Positions 6,478 through 6,963 of a DNA stretch of 6,963 nt are shown here, in pieces (position 1 is the stretch's first letter; every line of letters begins with the position of its first letter). The position numbers were made by a program, and so were the translations under genes. Under the pieces are notes generated by a model. It was not told where the DNA came from. It saw only the letters and a list, made by a program, of their open reading frames with translations, and did no database searches. The DNA is from Tannerellaceae bacterium. GTDB lineage: Bacteria; Bacteroidota; Bacteroidia; Bacteroidales; Tannerellaceae. The stretch is from contig JAISCM010000015.1 of assembly GCA_031265595.1 (NCBI GenBank), positions 1-6,963 of the forward strand, written 5' to 3'.

Positions 6478-6963
6478 TTACTTTCTCCCGAAATCAGCCG
6501 GTATTTCGCCCCATCGGGAGGTCTCCCATTTGATGACGGGAGTGGTATATTCGTTTTCCCGAAGCCATCTTTCGGCGCGTTCTATCAGATTGAAGACAGG
6601 TTCATTAACAGGCATACGCTCCAATAATGTTTTGCTCTTCTTATTTTTCACCCACTTCATGGCATTTACACTATCCGTATAAATGGGAAGGTTACTGTTT
6701 GTTTTTTTCAACAAGGCTAATCCATGCACAAGAGCAAGAAATTCACCTACATTATTTGTTCCCTGCTTTAAAGGGCCTATATGAAAAATTTCCTGCCCGG
6801 TACGGACATACACACCCCGATATTCCATATCACCCGGATTACCGCTGCAAGCTGCATCAACAGCTATACTCTCCGGATCAGGTGATCCGGCAGACGTTTT
6901 TTTTAATTCATAAGAGGAGACTTTGTATGAGCCGGTTTGTTTCGGATGAAAAGTATAACCTTT
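6478..6963 (-). CDS. rnhA: Ribonuclease H1, RNase H domain (viroplasmin-type N-terminus outside window)
   Basis: This enzyme cuts the RNA strand of RNA-DNA hybrids with two metal ions in the cytoplasm. The frame stays open to the window edge, giving 161 visible residues, so the gene starts beyond 6963. An internal ATG at 6828 is not the start, because the first active-site residue lies upstream of it. The sequence closely resembles the Bacillus halodurans RNase H1 catalytic domain: VDAACSGNPG with D36, GTNNVGEFLALVHGL with E74, PIYTDS with D97, and KWETSRWGEIPADFGRK with E153 and D157 (numbers from the window edge). The full DEDD set is present, so the enzyme should be active. Relatives of this length and type carry an N-terminal viroplasmin hybrid-binding domain joined by a flexible linker; the visible residues 1-30 look like the linker. 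That linker contains a possible frameshift signal. Confidence 0.93.
   Translation of the reverse strand, partial: KGYTFHPKQTGSYKVSSYELKKTSAGSPDPESIAVDAACSGNPGDMEYRGVYVRTGQEIFHIGPLKQGTNNVGEFLALVHGLALLKKTNSNLPIYTDSVNAMKWVKNKKSKTLLERMPVNEPVFNLIERAERWLRENEYTTPVIKWETSRWGEIPADFGRK
6873..6904 (-). other. Candidate -1 frameshift signal in the RNase H1 linker
   Basis: On the coding strand an eight-A run (6904 down to 6897) is read TTA-AAA-AAA-ACG, so A-AAA-AAA lies in the correct phase for -1 slippage. After a 7-base spacer, the perfect arms CCGGATCA (6890-6883) and TGATCCGG (6880-6873) can form an 8-bp GC-rich hairpin with a 2-base loop, or 7 bp with a 4-base loop. A -1 shift meets a TGA at 6880-6878 after six codons. 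The layout resembles the E. coli dnaX signal, but chance in a lysine-rich linker is possible. Confidence 0.35.

Noticed and set aside
6461..6493. Possible promoter for the GT4 pair on the - strand (TTTC, 21-base spacer, TATTTCTG)
   Set aside because: It has mismatches in both elements, and the -33 part lies inside the RNase H coding sequence; not better than chance in an AT-rich gap.

Overview
The window looks like chromosomal DNA from the Bacteroidales (Bacteroides, Phocaeicola or Parabacteroides type). The reasons are moderate GC content, start codons without clear Shine-Dalgarno sequences, a promoter that fits the Bacteroidetes TTTG / TAnnTTTG pattern, a DUF4254 protein, and the protein families present. 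The species cannot be fixed from the sequence alone.

Layout: five genes on the + strand (1-4205) converge on three genes on the - strand (4200-6963). On the + strand, the C-terminal part of UDP-galactopyranose mutase (glf, cut by the left edge) is followed after 10 bases by a WbbI-like galactofuranosyltransferase. A 99-base gap then holds a weak terminator and a good promoter. Next comes a tightly packed trio: a DUF4254 protein, a GT9 heptosyltransferase-family enzyme and a small lipopolysaccharide-kinase-like protein, with overlaps of 1 and 4 bases. On the - strand, reading right to left, are the RNase H domain of a ribonuclease H1 (cut by the right edge), a 77-base gap, and two GT4 glycosyltransferases 5 bases apart. 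The kinase and the last GT4 gene meet tail to tail and share the palindrome TTATAA, which encodes Leu-stop on both strands. No stretch over 300 bases lacks a gene. I see no tRNA, rRNA, CRISPR array or insertion sequence.

Working together: Glf converts UDP-galactopyranose to UDP-galactofuranose, and its neighbour probably transfers that sugar to a glycan acceptor. The GT9 enzyme, the sugar/Kdo-kinase-like protein and the two GT4 enzymes fit assembly and phosphorylation of a lipopolysaccharide core or short O-chain at the inner face of the inner membrane. No Wzx, Wzy, initiating transferase or chain-length regulator is visible, so a core-type locus is more likely than a capsule locus, although the window is short. 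RNase H1 is a housekeeping neighbour.

Most worth a second look: a possible programmed -1 frameshift signal in the RNase H1 linker (A-run heptamer, 7-base spacer, 8-bp hairpin, immediate -1 stop); an inverted repeat inside the spacer of the DUF4254 promoter; the uncharacterised DUF4254 gene coupled to LPS genes; and the shared palindromic gene end at 4200-4205.
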